In this document: positions 1-11,543 of the stretch, in pieces
Layout of the letters: the number at the start of each line of letters is the position of its first letter
Position numbering within the stretch: position 1 is the first letter of the stretch
Source: Aspidapion aeneum
Lineage: Eukaryota; Arthropoda; Insecta; Coleoptera; Brentidae
DNA length: 64,000 bases
Direction: 5' to 3'
NCBI GenBank assembly: GCA_963576565.1
Contig: OY755040.1
Coordinates: forward strand, 24,928,543 to 24,992,542
The notes under the pieces: model-generated
What the model saw: the letters and a program-made list of their open reading frames with translations, nothing else
Told to the model about the DNA's origin: nothing
The model's database searches: none
Translations under genes and position numbers: made by a program

Positions 1-215
1 AATGACTCTTAGGCACAGTGCTAAATTGAACATAAAGAAGTTTGGCTGTAATAGCAAAGTTTAAAAAAACATTTCCAAACTAGTAAGAACCTTTCATTTT
101 GAAATTTGTATTGGAGAACTTGGCTTTACTTTTATCTCAATTCTTTTGACGAAATGCCATTTTCGCGTACTTGGCTTTTTTTACATGAAATGTTTTTTTT
201 ATTTTTGAAAGGCAA
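1..215 (+). repeat. Right arm of palindromic repeat family PAL-A
   Basis: Starts at the centre of a palindromic repeat and runs into one arm; the same sequence recurs at 44394-44590 and 51268-51430, and inverted at 4255-4400 and 44205-44390. The arm contains the block TTGGAGAACTTGGCTTTAC. No coding capacity is seen, and the superfamily is unknown. Confidence 0.8.
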
Positions 216-861
216 TTTAAAACGATTGCCTAAAAAGGCCAGTTGGTCACAAACAAATTTGAACAATAGCTTCTAGATACTTCGAAATATCAAAAATTAT
301 TATATACAAATATGTATATTATAAATAAATATGATATGAGTGAAGTATCAAAAAATTTGCTCCTTGAAAAACCTTCGTTTGCTTTCGCTCCAGTGGCGTG
401 CGTTGACATTTAAGAGACGAAAGACAATTATTTTATTAACTAAGGGCTGGTTGTACACCTAACTAGCAAAGCAATACCTAATGCACAATGGACAAACTTA
501 GTGCCTAGTTTTGGTCTGTGTGATTTTTTTCTGAATGCTTAATATAGTAAAATGGAGAGACTAAGCACTTTTTCTGTCCATTGTTTGTTAAACATTTTTC
601 AATAAAAAGCATACTAAGACATAATTATACAACTGTACTGTTTCAGCGACCACCACATAACCATTTATCTCGACAGTTAAAATGCATCTGCCTCTAAATA
701 ACATACAAGGCGGATGCTAAATACATCGAGTTTGATTTTTAAAATATTCAAACCTAAAGACAATTTAATTTCTATATGATATTTGTAATTTATTAGCGGA
801 AGAAATGCTTCTCTTGCCGTGTGACCGCCGCCCCTGGTTTCTTCATTTGCATTTTTAGGTT
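216..861. other. AT-rich sequence without recognised gene
   Basis: No gene recognised. The sequence CAGTGGCGTGCG at 391-402 looks like a hAT terminus, but no matching inverted end was found. If the esterase gene continues to the left, this is intronic DNA. Confidence 0.4.
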
Positions 862-1103
862 AATTTCACATGAGACCGATGATCCGCGACGGATGATCAG
901 CAGGGGCCTTTGATGTAAATCTTATCTTCACATGTTCGCGTATCATCGGTCGACCAATATAGTAAAAAAAATCTATCGCACCGATCGTCCGTCGCAAGAC
1001 ATGTCTAAAGACCTGGGGGACCGATGATTTGCGATGGAAGATCGGTTCGGTCCATTTTTTTCATTATATCGGTCAACCCTTTCTGCCCCCGAATATGTGA
1101 AGA
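862..1103. repeat. Short palindromic repeat (foldback MITE-like)
   Basis: The segment at about 928-1000 is complementary to about 1020-1103, sharing CTTCACAT, ACCGATC and a block around GGTCGACC/GGTTGACC. The motif ACCGATGAT.GCGA also occurs as direct copies near 877 and 1021. Arms of about 75 bp with a short centre fit a degraded foldback element. No target duplication identified. The ORF 1034-1246 falls mostly in this repeat and is not considered a gene. Confidence 0.55.
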
Positions 1104-1481
1104 CACAATTTAAACCAACAGTTATAGATAATAGAAATAAATATAACAAAGAATTATTTTCCCTGAGATTCTTTTTACTACTAGTTCCAATTTCACCACT
1201 TTTTTACCCCCTACACTACCCCATACCAATTCTAAATTATTTTTAGACCTTTGAGCTCCATTTTACCAAAGTTTGACTCAAAAAGCCTTTTAAGCTTTGA
1301 ATATTGGCCACCTAATCAGTTTTCAGAAATCACTGGTCAACGGTGCAAATAAATCTGTCAAAATCGCGTCGAAAAAAGTGGTACTTTTTATATCTGTAAA
1401 AAACTGGATAGATAGCCCTTATGAAAATTGTGTCTGAAAATTACTGTGGAATGGAGAGCCCCCATGGCGGCGCGGCGCCGG

Positions 1482-1635
1482 CGTGACAATTTCTTTTGGA
1501 AACACTGAAATTCTTCAAAAAGATTGTAGTGTGCTAAAAGAACGATAAATATATTAGGATAATTTTTCTAAAATTTTTAATAATCCCACTAAAATTTTCT
1601 TAAAGAATTTCAGTGTTGCCAACAGAAACTGTCAC
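1482..1635. repeat. Small inverted repeat (about 154 bp)
   Basis: The left arm, CGTGACAATTTC plus AACACTGAAATTCTT, pairs with the right arm, AAAGAATTTCAGTGTT plus GAAACTGTCACG. This makes a stem of about 30 bp around an AT-rich loop, like a small non-autonomous DNA transposon. No TSD assigned. Confidence 0.6.
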
Positions 1636-1640
1636 GCAAT

Positions 1641-2760
<1,120 letters not shown>

Positions 2761-3514
2761 GAAGGGATTAGTTAATAAAGACTAAAACCTACCAAATACT
2801 AAACCACGTACACACTAACCCTATACATCAAAAATTTCATCCAGACCCTGTTCCGCTTATTGAGGACATATTTCACGTTAAGTACCAAGGCTAATTCTTT
2901 AAATGATGAAGCTAAACGTCTTCTTTGTGGGGATAATCTTCCTAATTATCCCATAGCTTCATCACCTCAAGAACTAAATGTTTCAACGCTAAAACGGCAA
3001 AAAAACTGTCCTCTAGCTCTTTTTGGAGGTCTCCATTCGTGCAGTTTCGTCTGCTTTTACTGATGTTTTGTTGATGTATGACCCGGCCATTGTATCTCTA
3101 CAAGTTGCGTCCCATAACAAAGCTCTACACCTCTTCCACGGAACTAGTGTTATCCCATCATCTCTTTCCGTCATTCCGAAAAATACACTACGAGTTTTTT
3201 CGAAAATATTTTTTATGAAAAATATTTTACTTTTGAGAGTACTGTCGATTTGAATTTATACCTGCTGAAAGTGCCTGAGAGCAGGCTTACATAGGAGTAG
3301 CTCTCTCTATGCTCCACGGACCAATTCTGCTATTACATTGTCTCATTTTGCATTTTGAAATCGAATCTGTCCACTAGCTCGCGCGCTCTCAAATAGACGA
3401 TCGAAACTGTCTGAAACTTACTTTTTTTACTTAAAAGCAACTCCTATAAGTGTTTCCCTTTAATGGAGACCACACCCAAGATGTAATACTAAGTAGATTA
3501 TTGCATGGGCTTAC
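2761..3514. other. Esterase intron with unidentified ORF fragments
   Basis: Part of the 1030-bp intron 2485-3514. Two short overlapping plus-strand ORFs (2860-3063 and 3023-3253) read smoothly from frame to frame near 3020-3060 (…LKRQKNCPLA… into EVSIRAVSSAFTD). That hints at one old frameshifted coding fragment, possibly a transposon. I do not recognise the family. Confidence 0.3.
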
Positions 3515-3665
3515 CAAAAATTCCCAATCTGTAGTTAAAACTGACGAAAACAACGTCTTCTTCCAGCAAATAATCAGGGCCGTAGGTTTCATAGTTTCCA
3601 TCTCCTCCCAAAAAGTATCCTCCATAGACCCATACCATAACGGGTAGTTTCGCTGACTCATTGAG
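3515..3665 (-). CDS. Carboxylesterase exon with oxyanion-hole YGG
   Basis: This is the third recognised exon. On the minus strand the acceptor TTTTTTTAG ends at 3666, and the exon reads LNESAKLPVMVWVYGGYFLG, GDGNYETYGPDYLLEEDVVF and VSFNYRLGIF, plus the first base of a Gly codon. The donor G|GTAAGC is at 3515/3514. The (V/I)xVYGG segment supplies the oxyanion-hole glycines of cholinesterase-type esterases, and VSFNYRLG is a family hallmark. It has 151 bp, phase 0 in and phase 1 out, which fits the preceding exon (ends phase 0) and the following one (starts by completing Gly). The long minus-strand ORF at 3431-3661 is in a different frame and is a shadow of this exon. Confidence 0.93.
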
Positions 3666-3879
3666 CTAAAAAAATAGCGCCGAAATTAATTACCTATATT
3701 ATCTGGGTGCCCCGCCAAGTTTGCGTAAACTGCTCTACCATATTTTCTTCAAACATTTCAGCCGATGTTTGACCTATCTAAAACTCTACTTCGGAATGAG
3801 CTAAGAAACTCAAACTCGGCACTGTCGTAGATCTCCATAGAGCTAACAACCCCTCCAAGTTTCTAGGCTTCCATAAAGT
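3666..3879. other. Esterase intron, no recognised feature
   Basis: First part of the intron 3666-4572 between the EDCLYL and YGG exons. Nothing identifiable before the repeat that begins near 3880. Confidence 0.5.
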
Positions 3880-4400
3880 AGTAAAGTAGTTAATTCAAAA
3901 AAGGTCAAAATTGCCACTCACTCACTCATGTATAGATCATCAACATTCTACTGTACTTCTAGACATGCTACAAAGCTGAAATTTGGCAGACTGATAGAAA
4001 TTATGACCAAACCCTTGGGAAAAATCCCCAAAATTCTAATTTACTCTCCTCCCGTCTACATGTAAATTTATGTAAAAGTAACATTGTTCACTTCCAGAAA
4101 CGCTAGAGAGCTCAGCTTTGGAAGACTAATAGGAACTATATTATAACTATAGAAAAATTTACATTGGCATTGCAAAACTTTTGAACAATATTCCGCCTAT
4201 TTAACTACTTTAGAACTTAAATATTAGCCAAATCCTTTAAAAAAGGAGTGAAATCATAACAAAAAGATTTCATGTAAAAAGAAGCCAAGTACGCGAAATT
4301 GGTATTCTGTAAAAAGGATTGAGATAAAAGTAAATCCAAGTTCTCCAATACAAATTTCAAAATGAAAGGTTCTTACTAGCTTGGAAATATTTTTCTAAAC
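3880..4400. repeat. Composite repeat (family B plus PAL-A left arm) in esterase intron
   Basis: The first part (about 3880-4180) contains two degenerate direct repeats built on AAAGCTGAAATTTGGCAGAC and CACTTCCAGAAACGCTAGA. The second part (4255-4400) is the inverted arm of PAL-A. The same order occurs at 43140-44390. At 3916-3945 this copy keeps an uninterrupted site that is split by a hAT MITE in the other copy, so it serves as an empty-site control. Confidence 0.75.
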
Positions 4401-4572
4401 TTGGCTATGTTTCGTGTGAAAATTCAAGTAAAGTACTATTTTAAGTATTGTACTTGAAGTACCTGGCAACTCTGTGCACACCGCACCAAACTTCAGTTTC
4501 CTTGACATATGGTATGGCAAATCACGTAGTTTGCCAAATCACATACCGATGAAGTGCAGCTTTATAACTTAC

Positions 4573-4704
4573 GTTTGGAGTATAAACGTTCAAATACAGA
4601 CAGTCTTCTGAACCAACAAGAAGGCTGCCGCCATATTGGATGCACTTGTTTCTATGTGCTGTAGCATTTAACGGATCGGTCCAACCCGAGGCAGGAACGG
4701 GCTC
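4573..4704 (-). CDS. Carboxylesterase exon with EDCLYLNVYTP signature
   Basis: This is the second recognised exon of the esterase. On the minus strand, acceptor ...TTTTTAAG at 4706-4705 is followed by EPVPASGWTDPLNATAHRNK, CIQYGGSLLVG and SEDCLYLNVYTPN, ending at donor AAC|GTAAGT (4573/4572). SEDCLYLNVYTP matches carboxylesterase type-B signature 2. The two cysteines (CIQ and EDC) occupy the positions that form the first disulphide loop in this family, which supports a secreted or lumenal protein. The exon is 132 bp, phase 0 on both sides, and joins the upstream exon as ...LRFA-EPVPAS..., the usual family order. It is too short for an ordinary ORF call because introns flank it closely. Confidence 0.93.
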
Positions 4705-4736
4705 CTTAAAAATTTATACCAAGTATTGGTAAAATT

Positions 4737-4985
4737 GAAGAGTATAAATTCGAAAGGGTCCAAGTGGTATATATTCAAAAATTTAGATTTTGCTTGAAAA
4801 CGGTCGTAAGGGCCAACCCCAATGCATCTGAAAAGGTTCTATATGCATTAGAAACTGCAGAGGCTTTTGCGATGCGTCGAAATATGGCTTCACGTGTAAG
4901 TGCCACATCATATTTTAAAAAGTTTTTGTTGATTTTCTCAACTTTAGGATTTTGGCACTTAGACCCTTTAGAAGTTATACTCTTC
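4737..4985. mobile_element. MITE with about 28-bp terminal inverted repeats
   Basis: The left end GAAGAGTATAA...AAAGGGTCCAAGTG mirrors the right end CACTTAGACCCTTTA...TTATACTCTTC. Length about 249 bp, inside the 1900-bp esterase intron. An internal ORF (4764-5012) overlaps the whole element and runs past its end, so it is not considered a gene. No clear target duplication, so no superfamily assignment. Confidence 0.7.
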
Positions 4986-4989
4986 GATT

Positions 4990-5556
4990 ATAATTTATTT
5001 TCTTTTTGTTGATTGTTGACCGTAAGAATTATATTGAGGACAAAATACAAGTAGATATAAGTATTTTTTAAAAGTTTATTCTGGGGCATAATGATTGTGC
5101 ATGATGCCAGAGAGCTCTTCTTTAGTAGCGAATTGTGACCTATGATGGCTTTAAATTATATACAGTATGAGATGTCAAAATAATATTCGGTGTAAAATTA
5201 ATAGAACCATCATCTAATATGGTTCTATTAATTTATATTGAATTTCTTTATTTGCTTTCAATTTGTAGTAAAAAATCAAGGAGCCGTCATTGACTTGTGT
5301 TGTCTAATGATCGTCCCCTTTTGAAAAATTGCAAAAATGATTACACAAATAATATACAAAGTTTTTTAATTAAAGAAAGTTGATTAATAATAGGTTTAAA
5401 AAAATGCCTCTAATTTATGTGGCAATCTTTTATTTTGCAACCTTCCAAAGCAAAAACTAAAAAATAAAAATAAAAATAAAAGGCTTTAGCCATATCTTCT
5501 TTATCCCACTGCATCTTTTTTAAAAATGATAGGGCCATCACAGATCACCTTTCCCT
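4990..5556. other. Esterase intron, no recognised feature
   Basis: AT-rich intronic DNA. It contains a local repeat of ATGGTTCTATTAAT (near 5170-5240, inverted pairing possible) and an AAATAAAAATAAA run near 5460. No gene seen. Confidence 0.4.
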
Positions 5557-5567
5557 ACTAGGACTAT

Positions 5568-6513
5568 ATAGTATACTATACTGCCGTCCTAAGTGTGACA
5601 CCCGTAAAAAATCCAAAAATGCGATTGTTGGTTAAGACAAACTATAATAATATACTCTATTGTTTATACTAATGTAACAAATCGTACAACTATAAAAAGT
5701 ATTTAAAAAGTCATTTAAAATTTTCTATTTTCCATAAGCCACACTATGTATTTTTAAACATTCATACGCGATTTACTCCATTTCATTTAAAATTCAAATA
5801 CGGGGGTCTTGCTTAGCAGGGCAGTATACTACGCTGCAGGGTAGTGTCGTGGTATGGTCGACGGCTTCACATGCAGAAGGTACCAGGGTCGCGTTTCGAA
5901 CAACGATGCAAAAACAAAAAAAAGTTTTGTCGCCCTGCCGTTCACTTCCTTTTCAACATTCAACAGTCGTCATCGCCTTAGCGTGCGATGCGATAAACGC
6001 AAAATATTATTTGACCTTGAACATCGAGAATATATGCAGGTGTAGTCCAAGAGCCGGCACGCAACCGGCCAAGGAACCAGGAATAATAACCCAGGAATCC
6101 TGCTATAAGTGCAATATAGTCGGTACCAGGATGGCGCCAGCATAGATCTCCTACAGTCAACTCACAACGACCACGACTGTTGCGCTTAAAATGAAAGAAG
6201 TCTATCGCCTATAACCAAGTTCTGCTGGGATGATAGCGATGTTAGATAGATGCAAGTCTAACATGTAGCAGGACCACCTTTCGGAAGGGATTTAAAAGCG
6301 TGGGTCCACTGTGTATACTTGCTACGCAGTATAAGGATCCCTGCCCTCGACAAAGAGGTGCGAGGCAAAAATTAAGTCCTTTTAAAGAAAGAAAACTAGC
6401 ATCGTAAGGGACACGTGAATCAGTTGGATATATGGTGTGCGAACAAATCGGGGTTTGCGAACAGGGCGCGCCGGCGCTGTGTGCCTAGTCGCCACACCAC
6501 TACTACTACTACT
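5568..6513 (+). mobile_element. SINE-like element with tRNA-related head and (TAC)n tail, split by a MITE
   Basis: From about 5827 a tRNA-like head carries GTGGTATGGTCGACGGC and a B-box-like GGTCGCGTTTCGAAC near 5886-5900. The body continues to a (TAC)n tail at 6500-6515. ACTAGGACTAT occurs at 5557-5567 and again at 6514-6524, a candidate 11-bp target-site duplication. A TA-flanked MITE (5581-5824) sits just inside the left end. The ORFs in 5849-6160 lie within the SINE body and are not genes. The A box is poor, so the tRNA of origin is not assigned. Confidence 0.6.
5581..5824. mobile_element. TA-flanked MITE (Tc1/mariner-like), 244 bp
   Basis: Ends CTGCCGTCCTAAG... and ...CTTAGCAGGGCAG are imperfect inverted repeats, flanked on both sides by TA (5579-5580 and 5825-5826). 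TA duplication fits the Tc1/mariner superfamily. No coding capacity. Confidence 0.75.
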
Positions 6514-6604
6514 ACTAGGACTATTTTTGCATAAACATGTAAGTATCAATAAAAATGTAGGACACCGCTTTAGGTTAACGGGTCAGGAAACTGTTTCTAC
6601 TTAC

Positions 6605-6739
6605 AGCAAACCTTAAATTTCCTACAGGGGGCTGTGCGAAAGGTATGCCCTTAAAAGCATAATAAGGTTTTTTGGCATCTATAGTGTAGTCTTCAGTACC
6701 AAAAATCGGACCATTTTTAATAGAAACTTTCTTAGAAAT
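6605..6739 (-). CDS. Carboxylesterase exon with AFKGIPFAQPPVG motif
   Basis: This is the most upstream exon recognised. On the minus strand an eight-T tract and AG (6741-6740) precede ISKKVSIKNGPIFGTEDYTI, then DAKKPYYAFKGIPFAQPPVG and NLRFA, ending at donor GCT|GTAAGT (6605/6604). The segment YxAFxGIPxAxPPVGxLRF is the conserved N-terminal strand-turn region of type-B carboxylesterases. The exon is 135 bp and phase 0 at its 3' end, and continues in frame into the exon at 4704. The initiator Met and signal peptide must lie in one or more exons at higher coordinates; none was recognised. Its acceptor lies only about 28 bp from the start of a tandem repeat array (6768), so the upstream intron has been invaded by that array. 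Confidence 0.92.
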
Positions 6740-6767
6740 CTAAAAAAAAGCCAACTGGAAACTTTTA

Positions 6768-7840
6768 TCAAAAAATAGAACTTTTATTTTAATAAAAGTC
6801 AAATAACTTCATTGTAGGAGGGGAAAGGGAAGATTTGGTTAGTTTCTTGAAAAAAAAATTGCCGTCAATATAACTTATTTTGTAGTCATAACGTCTAAAG
6901 GAATAGAACCGATTTTTATGAAAAATGAAGAAAGAGAGATTTAATATGCTAAATACTTTTGAGAGAAAGAAAAGAAAAAATAAAATAAAATAAAAACACA
7001 TACAGATAGAGAACATCAACAGTGATTGGAAGAAGAGAAGTTTTGTGAGTTAAACTTTATTTTTATTAATTTTATTTATTATTACTATATTTTTTATAAA
7101 AAAAATAAACCCAACTTAATTTATGGTTTGAATGCTGGGTGATAATTTTTTTGGCTTGATATACACAAATAAATGTTTATAAAAACTAAACAAATAAGCA
7201 GAATATTGTTCATTTTTTTTCTAATTAACTTCAAATTTTACCTTTAGTAAAAAATGACTTAATTTGCACTTTATGCGGTTGCAAAAAATTAACCTTTGTT
7301 TTTCTATGGATACAAAAGTTACCAACTCGTTACCAATTAATCATTAATATGTAAAAATATTCTGAAGATAAAATTTGCTATATTAAAGGGTTTTGCACAA
7401 TCAGTGCATGAGATCAATGAAGTTTAGACTGTATCGTGCCAGATTTTTATTTGGAAATACCTACACGTTTTTTGAAAACATGATATACAGTTTTATTAGA
7501 TAGTACGTAAAAGTTAAGTACCTTTAAGTGTTGTGTTTGAAATTCTCCGCCACTTTTCCTATTCACCTTTTAGTAAACACAAAAACGTAGCATCAATGTT
7601 ATACTTACAACGTTTACACCACAATATGTCTAAGGGTTAAAAGTTAAATGTACTTTTATATTTAGACTACATCGTTCAGATTTTGTATGAATATATATTT
7701 TAATTTAAAGAATCTGAAAAACATGTTGTTTATAGTAAAAATTAAACTACAACGTTGGTTGATGCCATAAGGTTTTGTACTTACTGACTGGGCTACAGCT
7801 ATCATATTCAGGGATGGATGGGCCATAGGGGAAAAATAAA
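6768..7840. repeat. Array unit 1 (most diverged)
   Basis: Begins ACTTTTATCAAAAAATAGAA right after esterase exon DNA and ends with the hAT head at 7809-7840. It is about 1.07 kb, lacking two internal stretches present in units 2 and 5, and is the most diverged unit. Confidence 0.75.
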
Positions 7841-9161
7841 CTCTTACCAAAAAAAAACATTTTATTTTAATAAAATTCAGATAACTTATTTGTAGGAAGG
7901 AAAAGGGAAGCTTTTTGAAAATAAATTTGCCGACAATATAAGTTTTTGAATTGCCATAATTCCTAATTCCGAGTTTGAACATTGATAAGTTGTCTACTTA
8001 TAGTATTTTAGGATTTTAAATATATTAATTGCTAATCCAAGACAGCAACATAAAAGTATACAATTTTAAATTTATAAAGAAATAGAGATCTCAATATGCT
8101 AAATACTTTTGATGCAAAAAAAAAGAAAACAGAGAGAGAACGTTAAAAGGGATGGAAGAAATCTTATGAGTAGACAGCGTGCTTGGAAGAAGAGGAGTTT
8201 TTTTAGTTAAACTTTATTTTTATTAACGCTATTTTTTATTACTATATTTTTTATAAATAAAAAATAAACTTTTAGATCTCGATTTAATTTATGGTTTGAA
8301 TGCTTGGTGATAATTTTTTTGGCTTGATACTTACACTCAAATAAATGTTTGTAAAAACTAACAAAATAAAAAGAATATTGTTCATTTTTTTTCTTAACTA
8401 ATTTGTAAAATTTTACCTTTAGTAAAAAATGACTTAATTTGCACTTTATGCATTCGCAAAAAATTAAGCTTTGTTTTTCTATTTATACAAAAGTTATCAA
8501 CTCGTTAGCAATTAATCATTAATATGTAAAAATATTTTGAAGATAAAATTTGCTATATTAAAGGGTTTTGCACAATCAGTGCATGAGATCAATGAAGTTT
8601 AGACTGTATCGTGCCAGATTTTTAGTTGGAAATGGCTACACGTTTTTTGAAAACATGATAGATAGTTTTATTAGATAGTACGTAAAAGTTAAGTACTTTT
8701 AAGTGTTGTGTTTAAAATTTTTTAAAAAATAATGTGCTCATGGAAAAAATGCAACTAAGCTAACTATTAAATCAATTCTCCGCCACTTTTTCTATTCACC
8801 TTTTAGTAAACACAAAAACGTAGCATCAATGTTATACTTACAACGTTTACACCACATTATGTCTAAGGGCAACAACGTTATAATAATATTCCTATTTTAC
8901 TATTATGTTGAGCCAACATCCATTTATAACCTTATTTGAACGTATTATTATGACATTTATTTAACATTTAACTTTTATATTTAGACTACATCGTTCAGAT
9001 TTTGTATGAATATATATTTTAATTTAAATAATCTAAAAAACATGTTGTTTAATAGTAAAAATTAAACTACAACGTTGGTTGATGCTATACGTTTTTGTAC
9101 TTAATTGACTGGGCTGCAGCTATCATATTCAGGGGTCGATGGGCCATAGGGGAAAAATAAA
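7841..9161. repeat. Array unit 2
   Basis: Full-length unit of 1321 bp. The hAT head is at 9130-9161. Very similar to units 3 and 5 along its whole length. Confidence 0.8.
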
Positions 9162-10785
9162 CTTTTATCAAAAAATATTACTTACATTACAATATTTTAA
9201 TAACATTTAAATAACTTAATGGTAGGAAGGGAAAAGGAAGTTTTTTGAAAACAAATTTGCCGATAATATAAATTTTTGAATTGCTGTAATTCCTAAAGCA
9301 TTTATCCGAGTATGAACATTGATAAGTCATGGGCGCACCCAGGGGGGGGGCCCGGGGCCCGCCCCCCCCCAAGACTTAGATGTTTTAATATATTTTCTAG
9401 ATATTTGATGATAAAACATGAAAAATACCTTAAAATTTGAGATTAAGAGGCTTCGGGCCCCCCCCAAGCCCAAGCAGTGACGTAGTTGCGAAAAGACATG
9501 ATGACCTTTTTTTTTTGGTCGCAAGTGTTTTGAGGGCGCGCTTTGTAGCTGTCGGGGCCCCCCCCAAGACACATTCCTGGGTGCGCCACTGGATAAGTTG
9601 TCTACTTATAGTGTTTTAGGATCTTAATTATATTAATTGCAAATCCAAGACAGCAACATTAAATGATACAATTTTTAATTTATAAAGAAATAGAGATCTC
9701 AATAATATTCTAAATACTTTTGATGCAACAGAAAAGAAACAGAGAGCAAGAGAACATCAAAAGGGATGGAAGAAAACCTATCAGTAGACAGCGTGGTTGG
9801 AAGAAGAGGAGTTTTTTTGTTGTTAAACTTTATTTTTATGAATGTTATTTTTTATTACTATATTTTTTATAAATAAAAAATAAAGTTAAATTTAAGATCT
9901 CATTTTAGTTTATGGTTTGAATGCTTGGTGATAATTTTTTTGACTTGATACTTACACTCAAATAAATGTTTGTAAAAGCTAAATAAATAAACAGAATATT
10001 GTTCATTTTTTTTCTTAACTAACTTGTCAAATTTTACCTTTGGTAAAAAATGATTTAATTTGCACTTTATGCGTTCGCAAAAAATTAGGCTTTGTTTTTC
10101 TATTTATACAAAAGTTACCAACTCGTTAGCAATTAATCATTAATATGTAAAAATATTTTGAAGATAAAATTTGCTATATTAAAGGGTTTTGCACAATCAG
10201 TGCATGAGATCAATGAATTTTAGACTGTATCGTGCCAGATTTTTATTTGGAAATTTCTACCCGTTTTTTAAAAACATGATAGGCAGTTTTATTAGATAGT
10301 ACGTAAAAGTTAAGTACCTTTAAGTGTTGTGTTTAAAATTTAAAAAAAAATAATGTGCTCATGGCAAAGATGCAACTAAGCTAACTATTAAATCAATTCT
10401 CCGCCACTTTTCCAATTCACCTTTTAGTAAACACAAAAACGTAGCATCAATGTTATACTCACAACGTTTACACCACAATATGTCCAAGGGTTACAACGTT
10501 ATAATAATATTCCTATTTTACTTCTACTATTACGTTGAGGCAACATCCGTTTGTAACCTTATTTGAACGATTTATTATGACATTTATTTAACATTTAACT
10601 TTTATATTTAGACTACATCGTTCAGATTTTGTATGAATATATATTTTAATTTAAAGAATCTGAAAAACATGTTGTTTATAGTAAAAATTAAACTACAACG
10701 TTGGTTGATGCCATACGTTTTTGTACTTACTGACTGGGCTACAGCTATCATATTCAGGGGTGGATGGACCATAGGGGAAAAATAA
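9162..10785. repeat. Array unit 3, carrying a hAT MITE
   Basis: Full-length unit interrupted by a 264-bp hAT MITE at 9328-9591. Units 2 and 4 retain the uninterrupted sequence CATTGATAAGTTGTCTAC. The hAT head is at 10755-10785. Confidence 0.8.
9328..9591. mobile_element. hAT MITE with poly-G/C tracts inserted in array unit 3
   Basis: The ends CATGGGCGCACCCAGG and CCTGGGTGCGCCACTG are inverted repeats. Flanks GATAAGT (9321-9327) and GATAAGT (9592-9598) duplicate the target seen uninterrupted in sister units. The body has C-runs and G-runs near both ends. It belongs with the copies at 24928, 41615, 43204, 43752 and 54007. Non-autonomous; its ORFs are compositional. Confidence 0.82.
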
Positions 10786-11543
10786 ACTCTTACCAAAAAA
10801 AAAAAAACATTTTATTTTAATAAAATTCAGATAACTTATTTGTAGGAAGGAAAAGGGAAGTTTTTTGAAAACAAATTTGCCGACAATATAAATTTTTGAA
10901 TTGCCATAATTCCTAATTCCGAGTATGAACATTGATAAGTTGTCTACTTATAGTATTTTAGGATCTTAAATATATTAATTGCAAATCCAAGACAGCAACA
11001 TAAAATGATACAATTTTAAATTTATAAAGAAATAGAGATCTCAATATGCTAAATACTTTTGATGCAAAAAAAAAGAAAACAGAGAGAGAGAGAGAACATT
11101 AAAAGGGATGGAATAAAACCTATGAGTAGACAGCGTGCTTGGAAGAAGAGGAGTTTTTTTTAGTTAAACTTTATTTTTATGAATGTTATTTTTTATTACT
11201 ATATATTTTATAAATAAACTTAAACTTAAAATCTCAATTTAATTTAAGGTTTGAATACTTGTTGATAATTTTTTTGGCTTAATACTTACACTCAAATAAA
11301 TGTTTGTAAAAACTAAACAAATAAACAGAATATTGTTCATTTTTTTCTTAACTAACTTTTTAAGAACTACATCGTTCAGATTTTGTATGAATATATATTT
11401 TAATTTAAAAAAATCTGAAAAACATGTTGTTTAATAGTAAAAATTAAACTACAACGTTGGTTGATGCCATACGTTTTTGTACTTACTTGACTGGGCTGCA
11501 GCTATTATATTCAGGAGTCGATGGGCCATAGGGCAAAAATAAA
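10786..11543. repeat. Array unit 4 (internally deleted)
   Basis: About 758 bp. The central part is missing: sequence jumps from the TTCTTAACTAACTT landmark directly to the ACTACATCGTTCAGATTT landmark near 11360. The hAT head is at 11512-11543. Confidence 0.8.

Noticed and set aside
3431..3661. 76-codon minus-strand ORF and its plus-strand 65-codon partner
   Set aside because: Both are shadow frames of the esterase exon 3515-3665; the true frame gives the VYGG and VSFNYRLG motifs.
5849..6160. Three ORFs in different frames and strands
   Set aside because: They lie in a SINE-like element; no conserved protein features.
7662..10932. Repeated 62-106-codon minus-strand ORFs in the tandem array
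   Set aside because: Near-identical in different units but disrupted in others, with no start context or domain; products of array repetition.
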